Assembly (NCBI RefSeq): GCF_946227985.1
Contig: NZ_CAMKGL010000001.1
Location: 496,001 to 560,000, forward strand
DNA length: 64,000 nucleotides
From: Serratia quinivorans
GTDB taxonomy: Bacteria; Pseudomonadota; Gammaproteobacteria; Enterobacterales; Enterobacteriaceae
Direction: 5' to 3'
Shown: positions 44,532 to 52,733 of the stretch, one piece after another
Layout of the letters: each line of letters begins with the position of its first letter
Position numbering within the stretch: position 1 is the first letter of the stretch
Program-made: the position numbers and the translations under genes
The notes under the pieces: model-generated
Seen by the model: only the letters and a program-made list of their open reading frames with translations
Database searches by the model: none
What the model was told of the DNA's origin: nothing

Positions 44532-45415
44532 CGCTCTCCGTTGCGGTGATAGGGACCGGTGCCATAGGGATGGATCTGGTCAATAAAATATATCGCTCAT
44601 CCTGGCTGCATTGTGGGCTGGTGGCAGGGCGCAACAAGGACTCCGCCGGTTTGGCTGCCGCCACTGAGCTGGGTTGCCCGATCAGTGCCGGCGGCATCGA
44701 CGCAATTTTGGCTGCCCCCAAGCCATTCGATGTGGTGTTCGACGCCACCAACGCCATGTCACATGTCAAACACTGGGAACTGCTACGTCCGCTGGGTACG
44801 TTGCTGATCGACCTGACTCCCAGCCACCTGGGGAAAATGATCGTCCCCACGGTAACCGGTACCGAAGCCCTGACCGATCGCAATGTCAGTTTGATCAGTT
44901 GCGGTGGGCAGGCATCGATCCCGATCCTGCATGCCCTGAGCCGACATTTCCACATGAACGACATCGAGGTGGTGGCGACCGTAGCCAGCAATATTTTGGG
45001 GCGAGCGACCAGAGTCAACATCGATGAATACGTAGAAACCACCCAGATTGCGCTCAGCGCTTTCACTGGGGTGGCAAATACCAAGGCGATCCTCAATATC
45101 AGCCCGGCAACGCCGCCGGCCATGTTCAGGGTGACTATATTTGCCGATATTCCTGGCGTGACGGCAGAACAGATAACCCCGGTGGTCACTGCGGCGGCGG
45201 CGGCGGTGCGGGAGTTCTCGGCGGGCTATAGGCTAACGGCGCTCAAGGTGACCGAAGGGCGAGCGTCAATCTCGCTGGAGGTCACCGCCAGCAGCAAGGT
45301 CATGCCAGAATACGCGGGTAACCTGGACCTGATTAATTCCGCTGCCATTCTGGTCGCCGAACAGTATGCGCACTATCGAAATAAAGCGGAGGTGGCCAAT
45401 GACTATTCTCATTAA
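44528..45415 (+). CDS. Acylating acetaldehyde dehydrogenase (MhpF/DmpF family)
   Basis: A 295-residue enzyme that converts between acyl-CoA and aldehyde with NAD. The Rossmann motif is [17 protein letters not shown] and the catalytic cysteine is in [12 protein letters not shown]. Such proteins pair with the aldolase that follows and channel the aldehyde to it. Here it may run in the reductive direction to supply an aldehyde from a CoA ester. The four-base overlap with the upstream gene shows coupling. Confidence 0.88.
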   Translation: MTLSVAVIGTGAIGMDLVNKIYRSSWLHCGLVAGRNKDSAGLAAATELGCPISAGGIDAILAAPKPFDVVFDATNAMSHVKHWELLRPLGTLLIDLTPSHLGKMIVPTVTGTEALTDRNVSLISCGGQASIPILHALSRHFHMNDIEVVATVASNILGRATRVNIDEYVETTQIALSAFTGVANTKAILNISPATPPAMFRVTIFADIPGVTAEQITPVVTAAAAAVREFSAGYRLTALKVTEGRASISLEVTASSKVMPEYAGNLDLINSAAILVAEQYAHYRNKAEVANDYSH

Positions 45416-46400
45416 CGATTCAACCTTGCGCGATGGTCAGCATGCGGTGAAACACCAACTCACTGCGACGCAGTTGCGAAGCTACGCCACGGCGGCAGAC
45501 AAAACCGGCGTTGCGATGGTTGAAGTTGGCCACGGTAACGGGCTGGGAGCTTCCTCCTATCAGGTGGGGCGTGCGGCATTGAGTGACGAAGAGATGCTGA
45601 CCACCGTTCGCGAGTCTCTGCAAAACAGCAAGATGGCGGTGTTTATGTTGCCCGGTTGGGGCACCATCGCCGACTTGTCCAAAGCTCTGGCTTACGGCAC
45701 GGATGTGGTGCGCATTGGTACCCATTGTACCGAGGCTACGCTGGCCGAACGCCATCTGGGTTGGCTGCGGGAACAGGGCGCGGAGGCTCATGCGGTACTG
45801 ATGATGAGCCATATGGCCACCCCGGTCGAGCTGGCTGACCAGGCAGAGTTATTGGTAGGTTACGGCGCGCAGGCGGTCGGCATTATGGATTCGGCCGGCA
45901 GTCTTTTGCCGCAGGATGTCACCGCACGTATTGCGGCCATGCGCATGCAGGTCGAGGTGCCGCTGATTTTCCACGCGCATAACAACCTGGGCATGGCGGT
46001 GGCGAATTCGCTGGCTGCCGTTCAGGCAGGCGCCGGCATTATTGATGGCTGCGCCCGTGGGGTCGGTGCCGGGGCGGGCAACACCCAACTGGAAGTGCTG
46101 ATCCCGGTATTGGAGCGCCTGGGTTTTAACACCGGCATCGATCTCTATCATTTTCTGGATGCCGCCGATCTTGCCGCCAGAGAGTTAATGGTGGTTCCGC
46201 CGATGATCGACTCTCTGGGCATCGTCAGCGGTCTGGCCGGCGTTTTTTCCGGTTTTAAAAGCCCGGTGCTAAACCATGCAGGCAACGCTGGAGTGGATGC
46301 GCGCGATGTCTTCTTCGAACTGGGGCGACGACAAATTATTGCCGGGCAGGAAGACTTGATCGTTGAGGTTGTCGCCGAGCTGAAGAGGGCGGCCTCATGA
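45399..46400 (+). CDS. 4-hydroxy-2-oxovalerate aldolase (MhpE/DmpG family)
   Basis: A 333-residue DRE-TIM metallo-aldolase that joins pyruvate and an aldehyde, or the reverse. The metal-binding start [15 protein letters not shown] and the [15 protein letters not shown] and [14 protein letters not shown] motifs are all typical. Overlap of 17 bases with the dehydrogenase agrees with the two acting as a complex. Start ATG at 45399 follows GGAGGTG. The full meta-cleavage pathway is absent, so biosynthetic use is likely. Confidence 0.88.
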   Translation: MTILINDSTLRDGQHAVKHQLTATQLRSYATAADKTGVAMVEVGHGNGLGASSYQVGRAALSDEEMLTTVRESLQNSKMAVFMLPGWGTIADLSKALAYGTDVVRIGTHCTEATLAERHLGWLREQGAEAHAVLMMSHMATPVELADQAELLVGYGAQAVGIMDSAGSLLPQDVTARIAAMRMQVEVPLIFHAHNNLGMAVANSLAAVQAGAGIIDGCARGVGAGAGNTQLEVLIPVLERLGFNTGIDLYHFLDAADLAARELMVVPPMIDSLGIVSGLAGVFSGFKSPVLNHAGNAGVDARDVFFELGRRQIIAGQEDLIVEVVAELKRAAS

Positions 46401-47353
46401 CCCTGCCAATCATCGACGCCGCGGAAATGGCGGGGGCTGATCGTTTGCGACAGGTGATGTCGACCCTGAGTGACGTGTTCCTGGATTTACGCAGCGGTCA
46501 AGAACGCTCGCCGCCGCGCACCTTACTGGATCATGGCCGTTCTGAGATGCTGGTCAGCCCGGCCAGCTGGCTGAAACGCGGTGTCGCCAGCGTCAAAATC
46601 ACCACGCTCACGCCGGGTAACTCCGCCCACGGACTGCCGCTGATCCACGGTGTGGTGGTGCTGACCGACATCAATACCGGTCAGATACTGGCACTACTTG
46701 ATGGCGCAAGTTTAACGGCAGTACGCACCGGCGCAGTGGCCGGTTTGGCAACCGACCTGTGTGCGAATGCCGATGCCGGGAACCTGGCCATTTTGGGAGC
46801 CGGGGTACAGGCCCGGGCAGTGCTGCTGGCAATGCTTGCCGTTCGCCCAATCCGCAAGGTGCGAATTTTTTCCCGCACGCCGGCCAGAACCGATCTGTTC
46901 GTGCAGTGGGCGCGAACGGTGACGGCGGCAGAGATTGCCATTTGCCATAGCGTGTTCGAAGCCGTGCAGGAGGCGGATATCATCTGCACCACCACCTCAA
47001 CCTCATCTTCACAACCCTTGATTGAGGCCGATTGGGTAACGCCGGGGGCGCATCTGAATATTATCGGCGGCACCCATGAAGAGGCTATTGAGGTGGATCC
47101 TGCCTTGCTGAAAACGGCGTTTGTGGTGGTGGAAACCGCCGCTGCCGCCAGGGAGGATGCAGGAGAGGTTCGAACCGCCCTCACGCAGGGTTACCTCCAG
47201 CCTGAAGATCTTAATGAACTCGGCGCCGTCATTCTTGGCGAGTCTGCTGCGGGCGAAGGGCAGACAAGCTTGTTCCGCAGTGTGGGGCTGGCGATTGAAG
47301 ACACGGCCGCCGCGATCGCACTCTACCCATCCACAGAGAAGAGACCATGCTAA
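46397..47353 (+). CDS. Ornithine cyclodeaminase/mu-crystallin family protein
   Basis: A 318-residue NAD(P)-binding protein. The active-site block [16 protein letters not shown] and the Rossmann motif [15 protein letters not shown] are clear. Family members deaminate ornithine or reduce cyclic imines, and some (SbnB type) make unusual amino acids. In this cluster reduction of an imine formed from an aminoketone or oxo acid is plausible; this is inference. It overlaps the aldolase gene by four bases. Confidence 0.85.
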   Translation: MTLPIIDAAEMAGADRLRQVMSTLSDVFLDLRSGQERSPPRTLLDHGRSEMLVSPASWLKRGVASVKITTLTPGNSAHGLPLIHGVVVLTDINTGQILALLDGASLTAVRTGAVAGLATDLCANADAGNLAILGAGVQARAVLLAMLAVRPIRKVRIFSRTPARTDLFVQWARTVTAAEIAICHSVFEAVQEADIICTTTSTSSSQPLIEADWVTPGAHLNIIGGTHEEAIEVDPALLKTAFVVVETAAAAREDAGEVRTALTQGYLQPEDLNELGAVILGESAAGEGQTSLFRSVGLAIEDTAAAIALYPSTEKRPC

Positions 47354-47862
47354 GACGCGTTGGCGAAAATGAGTACGTTGAAGAACACGGTGGCGACTAC
47401 GAGGACTTCGAGCCTGGCATGACCATCAAACACTGGCCGGGGCGCACGCTTTCTGAAGCCGACAACACCTGGCTAACCTTGCTGACCATGAACCAGCACC
47501 CGTTGCATTTCGATAAGGCCTACGGCGCTCAGGTTGAATATGGCCGCGTATTGGTGAACAGCAGCATTACCCTGGCGTTGGTCAGCGGCATGACCGTGCA
47601 AGCCTTGTCCGCCAGAGCGGTGGCTAATCTGGGGTGGGAAAAAGTACGTTTGAAAGATCCGCTTTTTGTCGGCGATACGCTGTATGCCACCAGCAAAATC
47701 CTGGCAAAACGGCCTTCAAAATCCCAGCCGAATAAAGGCATCGTCACGGTAGAAACCCTGGGTATCAAATCCACCGGCGAGACGGTGATTACTTTTGAGC
47801 GGTCGTTTATGGTTCTGCGGCGGGAATATATTGCCGCCCAATCCTCATCCGCGCAGGATTAA
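47347..47862 (+). CDS. MaoC-family (R)-hydratase/dehydratase
   Basis: A 171-residue hot-dog protein. Its opening GGDYEDFEPGMTIKHWPGRT, TLLTMNQHPLHFDKAYG with the catalytic Asp-His region, and FVGDTLYATSKI all match MaoC dehydratases such as mesaconyl-CoA hydratase. It works on an enoyl-CoA or beta-hydroxyacyl-CoA. Last gene of the operon, overlapping the previous one by seven bases. Confidence 0.85.
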   Translation: MLRRVGENEYVEEHGGDYEDFEPGMTIKHWPGRTLSEADNTWLTLLTMNQHPLHFDKAYGAQVEYGRVLVNSSITLALVSGMTVQALSARAVANLGWEKVRLKDPLFVGDTLYATSKILAKRPSKSQPNKGIVTVETLGIKSTGETVITFERSFMVLRREYIAAQSSSAQD

Positions 47863-47869
47863 ATGCCTG

Positions 47870-47904
47870 GCTCCTCCCCGTTGCTCACCGCAGCGGGGAG
47901 GAGC
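47870..47904 (+). terminator. Strong hairpin at the end of the biosynthetic operon
   Basis: Arms GCTCCTCCCCG (47870-47880) and CGGGGAGGAGC (47894-47904) form an 11-bp stem seven bases past the MaoC stop. No T-run follows on plus (an A-run does), so it may act as a 3' stabiliser or weak terminator. Confidence 0.55.
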
Positions 47905-48061
47905 AGAAAAAAACCATTGAAATGAAAGCGCTGTTACCCAGCCTGAGATCTGCGTGGCAACTCTGGTTGATAGTCCTTCAGGGCTGAGGGTTCTGTACTA
48001 TGTTTTCTGTTTGCAGCACGCTACACGCCGCTTCCGGTCGTGAGCGCAGCGGAGAGAACAG

Positions 48062-48904
48062 ATGAACAAACGGGAATTAGAAAGCGCGATTGTCACCGAT
48101 TTTTCCAAACGCATGAGCTACGGCGACTATCTGTGCCTGGATCAACTGCTGGACTGCCAACATCCGTTGTCCAACCCGCAGCATCATGATGAGATGCTGT
48201 TTGTGGTGCAGCACCAGACCTCTGAACTGTGGATGAAGTTAATGCTGCATGAGCTGCAGGCCGCGCGGACGCTGGTGCAGCAGGACAAACTCAGCCACTG
48301 CTTCAAAATCCTGGCGCGGGTCAAACAGATCCAACGTTTGCTGTTTGAGCAGTGGGCGGTGCTGGAAACCCTGACACCGTCGGAATACGTTGAATTCCGC
48401 GACGTGTTGGGCAACTCATCGGGTTTCCAATCCCATCAGTATCGTTCGATTGAATTTTTGTTGGGAAACAAGAATGCCGCCATGCTGGCGGTGTTCAGCA
48501 ACGATGCGGATAAACACGCCGCGCTGAAGGCGATCCTCGAGGCACCCAGCCTGTACGATGAATACCTGCTCTACCTGTCACGCCACGGCCTGCCTATTCC
48601 GCAGGAGTGCATCGAACGCGACTGGACCCAGCCTTACCAGCGCAACCCGGACCTGCTGCCGGCGTTTAAAGAGATCTACGACCACCCGCAAAAGTATTGG
48701 GAAGCCTATGAAATGGCCGAGAAGCTGGTGGATATTGAGGAGAGCTTCCACCTGTGGCGTTTCCGCCATATGAAAACGGTGGAGCGGATTATCGGCTTTA
48801 AAACCGGCACCGGCGGTTCCAGCGGCGTCAGCTTCCTGAAAAAGGCGCTGGAATTGACCTTCTTCCCGGAACTGCTGGATGTGCGAACCGAGATTGGTGC
48901 CTGA
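48062..48904 (+). CDS. kynA: Tryptophan 2,3-dioxygenase
   Basis: Haem enzyme that opens the indole ring of tryptophan to N-formylkynurenine. 280 residues; [35 protein letters not shown] and [11 protein letters not shown], all typical active-site and haem-ligand regions, are present. The other kynurenine-pathway genes are absent here. It lies 199 bases after the biosynthetic operon on the same strand, so it has its own promoter but may supply that pathway. Confidence 0.93.
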   Translation: MNKRELESAIVTDFSKRMSYGDYLCLDQLLDCQHPLSNPQHHDEMLFVVQHQTSELWMKLMLHELQAARTLVQQDKLSHCFKILARVKQIQRLLFEQWAVLETLTPSEYVEFRDVLGNSSGFQSHQYRSIEFLLGNKNAAMLAVFSNDADKHAALKAILEAPSLYDEYLLYLSRHGLPIPQECIERDWTQPYQRNPDLLPAFKEIYDHPQKYWEAYEMAEKLVDIEESFHLWRFRHMKTVERIIGFKTGTGGSSGVSFLKKALELTFFPELLDVRTEIGA

Positions 48905-48936
48905 ACGGTATCCCGTATTAGTGCGAGGAGAAGGCG

Positions 48937-49407
48937 ATGACGGTAAGAATTGAAGATAAATCAGCGGAAAGCGTAGTAGGGGTACGAGTGGTCGGGCCTT
49001 ATCCGCAAACCATCCCTCAGGGCTGCCAACGGCTGATGGCCTGGCAGCAGCAACACCAGGTGCCACTGGGGAAGTGGCTGGTGCTGTACTGGGACGATCC
49101 GGCTGAAGTGGCGCCCGAGCGACTGCGGGCCGATGTGGTGTTTACCGTGGCGGATGATTTCGTATTGCCGACGTCGGGCAGTGAGGGGGTTGCGTTACAA
49201 ACCCTTCCCGCCGGGCAATATGCGATTTATAACGTGCGCGTCAGCGACGGGGATTTTGAGCGGGTATGGGGGGATTTCTATCAGCGGGAACTGCCGGCCA
49301 GCGGCTATCAGCCAGTAGAAGGGGTGAGCTATGAGCACTACCTTAATGACTGCGAGGCGGATGGCTACTTTGACCTGGATATATACCAGACGGTGAAAAA
49401 AGGCTGA
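48937..49407 (+). CDS. sbmC: SbmC/GyrI-like effector-binding domain protein
   Basis: A 156-residue protein matching the E. coli DNA gyrase inhibitor SbmC (157 residues) in length and pattern: VVGVRVVGPYPQT, YWDDPAEVAPERLRADVV, and LNDCEADGYFDLDIY near the end. In E. coli it protects gyrase from microcin B17 and other poisons. It sits 32 bases after kynA, so is probably co-transcribed. The GyrI family also includes small-molecule esterases, which is the main alternative. Confidence 0.75.
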   Translation: MTVRIEDKSAESVVGVRVVGPYPQTIPQGCQRLMAWQQQHQVPLGKWLVLYWDDPAEVAPERLRADVVFTVADDFVLPTSGSEGVALQTLPAGQYAIYNVRVSDGDFERVWGDFYQRELPASGYQPVEGVSYEHYLNDCEADGYFDLDIYQTVKKG

Positions 49408-49451
49408 GTTTGCGGTGCAGGGAAGGGGAAATGCTGAGACGTCAGGGAGAG

Positions 49452-49486
49452 AAAAGGGGCTGAACCCGGCGAATACCGGGCTCAGT
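49452..49486 (-). terminator. Terminator of the type VI locus on minus
   Basis: Arms CTGAACCCGG (49460-49469) and CCGGGCTCAG (49476-49485) with one mismatch. Read on minus the stem runs into a short T-stretch (49452-49455). It lies 15 bases after the 303-residue gene and may also end sbmC transcription. Confidence 0.7.
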
Positions 49487-49500
49487 TCCCTTATTGTCTT

Positions 49501-50412
49501 CTAGAAGGTACTGGCGATTTCATACATTAACTTCATATGCGCCTTTGAAATATCCGTCGTGCCGCTATCACTGATTACCGAGACATACTGCTGCTCACTG
49601 GTTAACAGGATTTTGGCTTGTAACGGCGCGGATCGTTCGTTCAGGGTGGTAAATAACAGCGTTTCAATGCGATCCAGATTCGGATCCGCTCTGCCCCTGG
49701 CCTGATCCGTATAACGCCTGCCCATATAGAGCTCGGCATTACTGCGGCATTTTTCTTCATCCTTGATAATTTTTATCCGCGTTTCGTTAACGAAATCAAT
49801 CAGCTTGATCCTCGCCTTGGCCGTTCTTTTGGTTGCTTCGAGCAAGTCTTTATTGTCCGTCTGCTGACGCTCGGACAAGGTATTTCTGAGCATCAACAGG
49901 CCGGCACTGACGATACCGGTCGCGCCGATCGTCGTCATGGCATACCGGACATAGATATTGGTCATCAGCGTGTCTGCTGCCTGAGCGGCGGCAATCGCCG
50001 CATAGGTAGCCCCCGCGCCCGATAATGCGCCCACGGCACCTACTGCCTTGGCGGCATAATCATAGTTACTCTTTTGCCTATCGTTATAGACGTTGCCTCC
50101 ATAGCCCCGCAGCGAGGTTTTATATTTTTGGAAGAAACCAGAGTTCTCTTGCAGAGTGGTATTGTTGCCATGATTTAATAGCCCCATTTCCATCTCGTTG
50201 GTGTTATCTCCTTCACCATTGCGCTGAGCATCACTGCTCTGGCGCAATCGTTCGAAACTGGACATGATTGCCCGTTCGGAGTCATTCTCATACTGGTTGA
50301 GCGCTGTATTATCCAGCTCATTAACAAAGGCGATAATTATCCGCAGCTCGTCAGCATTGTATACCGAGAGATCGTTGAGCAGATTGTCTATCGCCAGCGT
50401 TGGGTCTGCCAT
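49501..50412 (-). CDS. Unrecognised hcp-linked protein, possible type VI effector
   Basis: A 303-residue protein that starts 14 bases after hcp ends, so it shares its transcript. The N-terminal 120 residues are charged and soluble. A glycine/alanine-rich hydrophobic region at about 118-180 (VGAVGALSGAGATYAAIAAA, then MTTIGATGIVSAGLLML) could insert in membranes, and the C-terminal half is again soluble and basic. No family recognised. By position it may be an Hcp cargo or accessory, possibly a pore-former, but no immunity gene follows it. Confidence 0.55.
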   Translation of the reverse strand: MADPTLAIDNLLNDLSVYNADELRIIIAFVNELDNTALNQYENDSERAIMSSFERLRQSSDAQRNGEGDNTNEMEMGLLNHGNNTTLQENSGFFQKYKTSLRGYGGNVYNDRQKSNYDYAAKAVGAVGALSGAGATYAAIAAAQAADTLMTNIYVRYAMTTIGATGIVSAGLLMLRNTLSERQQTDNKDLLEATKRTAKARIKLIDFVNETRIKIIKDEEKCRSNAELYMGRRYTDQARGRADPNLDRIETLLFTTLNERSAPLQAKILLTSEQQYVSVISDSGTTDISKAHMKLMYEIASTF

Positions 50413-50426
50413 AGTGCTGCCCTCGT

Positions 50427-50909
50427 TTAAATCTCTTTATTCTGTTTAATATCCCAACCGGCTTTGGTTTCTGCACCTTTGGTGCCGCTGGCGCTTTGCT
50501 CCCAGTAATGCAGATTGACCTTGGAAGCCTGAAAACGATATTTAACCAGGATATTATCGGTGTGCCCAACACCGGTAAAGTCCGCCATACTGACCAGGAC
50601 ATCTTCCAGCACGATCCTGGTATATTCGACCTGGGTGCCCCCGGCCTTGCAGATAGAAAGTTCTACTTTGGTTACATGTTTACCGCTGGAGCAAAACTTC
50701 AGAATGGCCGGTGTGGATTTATCGATAAGTGCCTGCACCTCCAAATCCTTGAAGTTTACTTTCCCTGTCCCGCCACCACCGCCTACGGCCATATTGCCAG
50801 ACTGGGTCGCCCCCCAGTTGAATGACAGAATATCAGTCCAATTTTTGTGATTCGAATCATTAGATTCACCAGTAACCCCGTCAACCTTCAGAAATGAGTC
50901 AATTGCCAT
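50427..50909 (-). CDS. hcp: Type VI secretion tube protein Hcp (TssD)
   Basis: A 160-residue protein that forms the hexameric inner tube of the type VI system. Start MAIDSFLKVDGVTGESNDSN is the standard Hcp opening; the body VNFKDLEVQALIDKSTPAI and YTRIVLEDVLVSM is typical. Longer starts lack a family match. It is separated from the immunity gene upstream by a 433-base gap, so hcp probably has its own promoter. Confidence 0.93.
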   Translation of the reverse strand: MAIDSFLKVDGVTGESNDSNHKNWTDILSFNWGATQSGNMAVGGGGGTGKVNFKDLEVQALIDKSTPAILKFCSSGKHVTKVELSICKAGGTQVEYTRIVLEDVLVSMADFTGVGHTDNILVKYRFQASKVNLHYWEQSASGTKGAETKAGWDIKQNKEI

Positions 50910-51342
50910 TTTGATACCTATATGAAATTGATTAATTTGCATTGGCGAAGCGGATTTATATCCATCAAAGCCAATAAGTGAGGTGGTACTTCTGGGCGGT
51001 TACAGCATTTGCTAATACGCCCGGAATTAAACTTGAGCTAAATATTAATGGTGATTGCAACGGCTATAGGTGGGTATCTCTCCTTTGGTTTTTAGGGTGA
51101 GTTTTGTTGTGCAGCGCAGAGAAATAGCACTACCACAGGATTTTATATTTAGGGGTGAGTTTACGAACGATTTTTATAAAACAGTTATTGATGAGATAGA
51201 GTGGTTACCTATTCCTATAATGTGTTTAATATTAAGGAAAGAATAGGGTTTTACTTGGTTTTATTCGGTCCTGTTGATTATGTGCTTATATAATCTTTAA
51301 TCGGTTAATTTATACGTGATTTTTTAAATGTTTCTATTTGAG
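50910..51342. other. AT-rich gap upstream of hcp
   Basis: 433 bases with low GC compared with the rest of the locus. A plus-strand frame near 51090-51246 (starting GTG, reading QDFIFRGEFTNDF and ending RKE) is open for about 50 codons but has no family match, and may be a gene remnant. The hcp promoter must lie here. I see no clear sigma-54 site. Confidence 0.4.
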
Positions 51343-51570
51343 CTATTCAAAATCAATAACCATGTGTGTGCCCTTTGTCTTCTTTATTACCTTTCCTATT
51401 ATGTAAAGCTTCATGTCTTCTGTTAATTCTTCCGTGTCATGGGGTGGCTCCCACTGCTTCATGCTATCCTTATATGCAATAAATCCACCGACTACCATCT
51501 CTCCTGGTATTTTTATCACTCGTCCTTCTATTTCTATTTTTATATAAGAGCTTGTTCCGGTTATTTTCAT
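51343..51570 (-). CDS. Small protein, probable immunity partner of the prePAAR effector
   Basis: A 75-residue protein, MKITGTSSYIKIEIEGRVIK, with a compact beta-strand pattern and the acidic C-terminus HMVIDFE. It overlaps the effector's stop by four bases on the same strand, the position of nearly every T6SS immunity gene. It resembles the Imm74 type from memory, but I cannot verify this. A direct-neutralising role is inferred from context. Confidence 0.65.
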   Translation of the reverse strand: MKITGTSSYIKIEIEGRVIKIPGEMVVGGFIAYKDSMKQWEPPHDTEELTEDMKLYIIGKVIKKTKGTHMVIDFE

Positions 51571-52730
51571 TTCAACCCTCTATCGAAAATGACTTTTTCA
51601 GTTTGATTTAATGGATCCAGCGTGGTTATTTTAGTCACTTTAGGGTTGTTAATCAATCGTGGCATTTCAACATTTTCCCATATGTTACCAGGGCGTAACT
51701 CATGCCCCACCACAGCCCTAACTTCGCCAGAGACCTGTGCTGCATATTCAGCAGAAACGTTCTCCCATGCTTCTATCGATTTCGGATTATTGAAGTCCCA
51801 TTCAGGCATTTCTATAGCTTTGTCTTTGATTGTTGATTCGAGCGTGACGCCACCTCTCGATTTAGCTATGTTCTCAGCAACTTCGGCCCCACCAACACCT
51901 TTGGTTCTGCCAGACCAAAAGAACGCCGTATCGGGCTCTGTGGCAAGTTTGGGTGATAGCGCCTTAATGTCGACGAGGCTGGCACTGGCTGTTTTAGATG
52001 AGCGGATAGCATCAAACTTGGCACCGCCTTTCCCACCGGCAAATCCGCCGACGAATCCTCCCCCCAGCATCGACCATTTCTGACCATCACTGCCTTCACC
52101 GAAGTAAGCGCCGCCAATTAAACTGCCTGCGAAACCTCCGCCCAATCCGCCCAGCGTACCCAATATGGCTATGGCAGGGGTGGCGAGTACGGCAGCGGCA
52201 CCGGCACCTGCAGCAAGCAGCGTCCAGTTCACCCAGTCGGGGATCTCTGGTTCAATATCATCTGTTTGCTCTTTTTCTCCGCCAATAATGACGTTAGGTG
52301 AACCGGTGTGAATTTCGGCGCTGCATGCCAGCAAATCATTGATACGGGCCGCAGGGAAATCATTGATATAGACTTTGACCGAGCCTTGGGCAACGACCTT
52401 TTTGGCCGGGCCATCTTCACTGCATTCCCCTGTTGAGATATGCGCACGTATGGCAGCTCTACCATTGATATAGACATTCGGCGAGCCGTCGGCAAGTACT
52501 CCGGTGACATGGCGAGGTGCCCAGGACATGCTGCCCAGCACTTCACCAAGTCCGCCTCCGGCAGAAGCGCCCGCAACTACGGCGGCGACCGCGACCGCAG
52601 CCGTGCCACCAGTAACGGCGATTAGTGCGGCACCGACAATCGCGCCGCCAATCAATCCGGCGATCATCCAGCCTTCGGACGCAGTGTGGGCTATTTCATC
52701 CAACTCTCGCGCTGCACTAAGCTCACTCAT
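51567..52730 (-). CDS. prePAAR type VI effector with C-terminal toxin domain, possible ADP-ribosyl cyclase/NAD glycohydrolase
   Basis: A 387-residue effector. The prePAAR motif AARELDEIAH (residues 6-15, AARxxDxxxH) is exact, followed by a hydrophobic region (about 20-65), a PAAR domain (about 75-150, GSPNVYINGRAA, HTGSPNVIIGG), a second hydrophobic region (165-215) and a toxin from about 270. In the toxin FFWSGRT, GGVTLES, EAWENVS and WENVE are spaced like the conserved W, E, W and catalytic E of CD38-type ADP-ribosyl cyclases. NAD consumption is inference. Two membrane regions suggest the Tse6-like class. Confidence 0.75.
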   Translation of the reverse strand: MSELSAARELDEIAHTASEGWMIAGLIGGAIVGAALIAVTGGTAAVAVAAVVAGASAGGGLGEVLGSMSWAPRHVTGVLADGSPNVYINGRAAIRAHISTGECSEDGPAKKVVAQGSVKVYINDFPAARINDLLACSAEIHTGSPNVIIGGEKEQTDDIEPEIPDWVNWTLLAAGAGAAAVLATPAIAILGTLGGLGGGFAGSLIGGAYFGEGSDGQKWSMLGGGFVGGFAGGKGGAKFDAIRSSKTASASLVDIKALSPKLATEPDTAFFWSGRTKGVGGAEVAENIAKSRGGVTLESTIKDKAIEMPEWDFNNPKSIEAWENVSAEYAAQVSGEVRAVVGHELRPGNIWENVEMPRLINNPKVTKITTLDPLNQTEKVIFDRGLK

Positions 52731-52733
52731 GGG

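Noticed and set aside
50351-50602. 83-codon minus-strand frame across hcp and its downstream gene
   Set aside because: A shadow of hcp in another frame; its sequence is arginine/proline-rich as shadows usually are.
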